Of a stretch of DNA of 29,460 bases, positions 28,176 through 29,460 are shown in pieces (position 1 is the stretch's first letter; every line of letters starts with the position of its first letter). The translations under genes and the position numbers were made by a program. This DNA is from a virus: the IMG/VR virus record IMGVR_UViG_3300030104_001426, positions 1-29,460 of that record; one strand, written 5' to 3'. Below the pieces are notes generated by a model. The model was not told the origin of the DNA, searched no databases, and saw only the letters and a program-made list of their open reading frames with translations.

Positions 28176-29460
28176 TACAAATCAAATGTTGCTTTTGTTG
28201 CATTATAATTTGCAAGTGATTCTGTGGCATTTAATTCTTTATCGTGCCATTTTACCATAGCCATTTCGCCAATCCAAGCTACGTGGGCTGTTACAGAATT
28301 AGCTTTACCGATTTCAAAAGCATTAGTATTTGATGTTCCTACTGTACCACCACCTGCTACAGGTGTAACATTATATGGACTTGGCTCTACACCATTAAAA
28401 TACATTCTTGCTTTTTTATCTGTAACATTCCAAGCAAGTACAAAATGATGCCAAGTATCTTGTGGTGTATGTGATGTGCCTGACCTTGTATTAGAGGTTG
28501 TGTCATAATCATAAAAATAATAACCTGTTGTATTATGCCAAACCACAAACCATTGATTACTCGAACTATCTCCTTTAAATGCTATAGTTTGCTCATTTGT
28601 TGTGCCTGTTCTTTTTAACCACATTTCTAAACTACCATCTCTATCTAAATTAAATAAACTATTGTGTGGTATAGTAAAATATTGACTTGAACCACTTAAA
28701 GTAAATCTTTTTTCATTTGGAAATGAACTATTTGTACCAAAAACAGCACTTGTTATAGTTGCATTATGTCCATTAGGATAATTATTCTTTGTAGCTAAAT
28801 AGTTTTGTGCTACTTGGGCTGGTGTAAGTGCAGAAGAAAACAATCTTACAAATCCTATTTGTCCATCATAATATCTTCCAGTTGTACCATCACCACCAAT
28901 AGTAAAAGCATTTGAGTTATCTGTAACAGAAGATGATGATGAAGGAGAACTTGCTTGAAGTATACCATTTATATATATTTTCATATCAGAACCATCAAAT
29001 GTACCAACTATATGTTTAAATTTACCTGTCTCATTTAATGTTCCTTGTACTGTGTTTGATGTGCTGTTAATAAAGAAAGTATATAATCCATTTGCACTTG
29101 CATACAATCCATAACTTGCATTTTTCCATACTATTCTTTGATGGTCCGCAAAAGTTTCAGGTCTTACAATTACCTCTACACTTAAAGCAGATGTTGGACT
29201 TAAAGATGCACTATCAGATACAGTAATATTTTCATTATCATCACTTCTATTAAAGTCAAAAAAGTTACCTAATTCTTTGTCAAAAGCTGCGTTGTTTACA
29301 GTTCCTGAATTACTGTTTACACTATCTACCCAAGCACCACTTGTATAGTTTGCTGCATCAAAATTTGCGTTTAAATTAGTGTCATAAATAGAACTATAAC
29401 TTATAAAATTTCCTGCTCTAAAGTTTTGTGCTACTTCTGAAGCTGTTAGGGTTGTATTAT
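28175..29460 (-). CDS. C-terminal part of multi-LamG-domain surface protein (partial)
   Basis: The open frame runs in from the right edge without stop; about 427 residues are visible and its true start lies outside. It opens with LTASEVAQNF, the normal end of one LamG domain. A second LamG domain follows, with SALSVEVIVRPETF, then GKFKHIVGTFDGSDMKIYIN and YYDGQIGFVRLFSSALTPAQ. A third has GSLEMWLKRTG, DTWHHFVLAWNVTDKKARMY and GEMAMVKWHDKELNATE. LamG-type jelly rolls bind sugars or surface polymers, so a receptor-binding fibre or tip role is likely. The lysis genes follow directly. Confidence 0.8.
   Translation of the reverse strand, partial: NTTLTASEVAQNFRAGNFISYSSIYDTNLNANFDAANYTSGAWVDSVNSNSGTVNNAAFDKELGNFFDFNRSDDNENITVSDSASLSPTSALSVEVIVRPETFADHQRIVWKNASYGLYASANGLYTFFINSTSNTVQGTLNETGKFKHIVGTFDGSDMKIYINGILQASSPSSSSSVTDNSNAFTIGGDGTTGRYYDGQIGFVRLFSSALTPAQVAQNYLATKNNYPNGHNATITSAVFGTNSSFPNEKRFTLSGSSQYFTIPHNSLFNLDRDGSLEMWLKRTGTTNEQTIAFKGDSSSNQWFVVWHNTTGYYFYDYDTTSNTRSGTSHTPQDTWHHFVLAWNVTDKKARMYFNGVEPSPYNVTPVAGGGTVGTSNTNAFEIGKANSVTAHVAWIGEMAMVKWHDKELNATESLANYNATKATFDL

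Noticed and set aside
1-29460. CRISPR arrays, tRNA genes, insertion sequences, integrase
   Set aside because: No regular repeat-spacer array, cloverleaf, transposase or recombinase motif was recognised on reading both strands.

Overview
The window is a stretch of a tailed, siphovirus-like bacteriophage (or very similar prophage) genome from a Bacteroidetes host, most likely a marine flavobacterium. The base composition is strongly A+T-rich (about 30% G+C by eye). Ribosome-binding sites of the Shine-Dalgarno type are nearly absent, and many proteins match families I know mainly from flavobacterial phages: tail tube, Glu-rich scaffold, XkdF-type protease with a C-terminal extension, DUF6712-type connector, DUF3127-type OB-fold protein and a small sigma-like factor. 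Every supported gene lies on the minus strand, so the map reads from high to low coordinates. Genes are packed with ATGA, TAATG or TTGA stop/start overlaps. No gene-free stretch exceeds 300 bases once the small ORFs are included. I see no integrase, repressor, tRNA, CRISPR array or insertion sequence.

Layout in the direction of transcription. (1) 29460-28175: C-terminal part of a multi-LamG surface protein, running off the window. (2) 28175-26750: lysis block with a 48-aa two-helix protein, a membrane/coiled-coil protein, an M15 peptidase endolysin, a 3-TM holin and a 44-aa basic peptide. (3) 26695-19856: recombination, replication and regulation: NinG-like nuclease, OB-fold SSB-like protein, DnaB-type helicase ATPase, sigma-like factor, RecE-type exonuclease, DUF5664-type protein, a protein with only the DnaA DNA-binding domain, a GIY-YIG-type protein and a PD-(D/E)XK-type nuclease. 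(4) 19805-18283: a small basic protein, TerS and TerL. (5) 18221-17503: four small accessory genes. (6) 17403-9016: tail genes, including a tail-chaperone pair made by programmed -1 frameshifting and the tape measure. (7) 8986-1513: protease, Cys-rich peptide, three tandem paralogs, scaffold, major capsid, tail tube, portal and connector. (8) 1516-1: small genes, a fibre-type protein, a fibre-chaperone-like protein and the N-terminus of another LamG-type protein. Tail genes before head genes is an unusual order. Both window edges lie inside LamG-type genes, which would fit a circular map with one gap.

The most interesting signal is a previously unnamed (to me) promoter-like element, TAACAAA-N13-TATTGT, found seven times with exactly constant spacing and only in front of late genes. 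In six cases TATTGT sits exactly 6 nt before the ATG, where a -10 element would start transcription on the start codon itself, so these mRNAs may be leaderless. In the seventh case, before the terminase operon, the start would be 21 nt upstream of the ATG and is overlapped by a perfect 12-bp palindrome. Two of the elements directly follow intrinsic terminators. Together they divide the late region into separate transcription units. The phage's own sigma-like protein is a natural candidate to read this element. A second candidate system is a run of three adjacent paralogs between protease and scaffold sharing a nearly invariant N-terminal tag (MxTIEKRIQAYLxK), which resembles the logic of the T4 capsid-targeting sequence.
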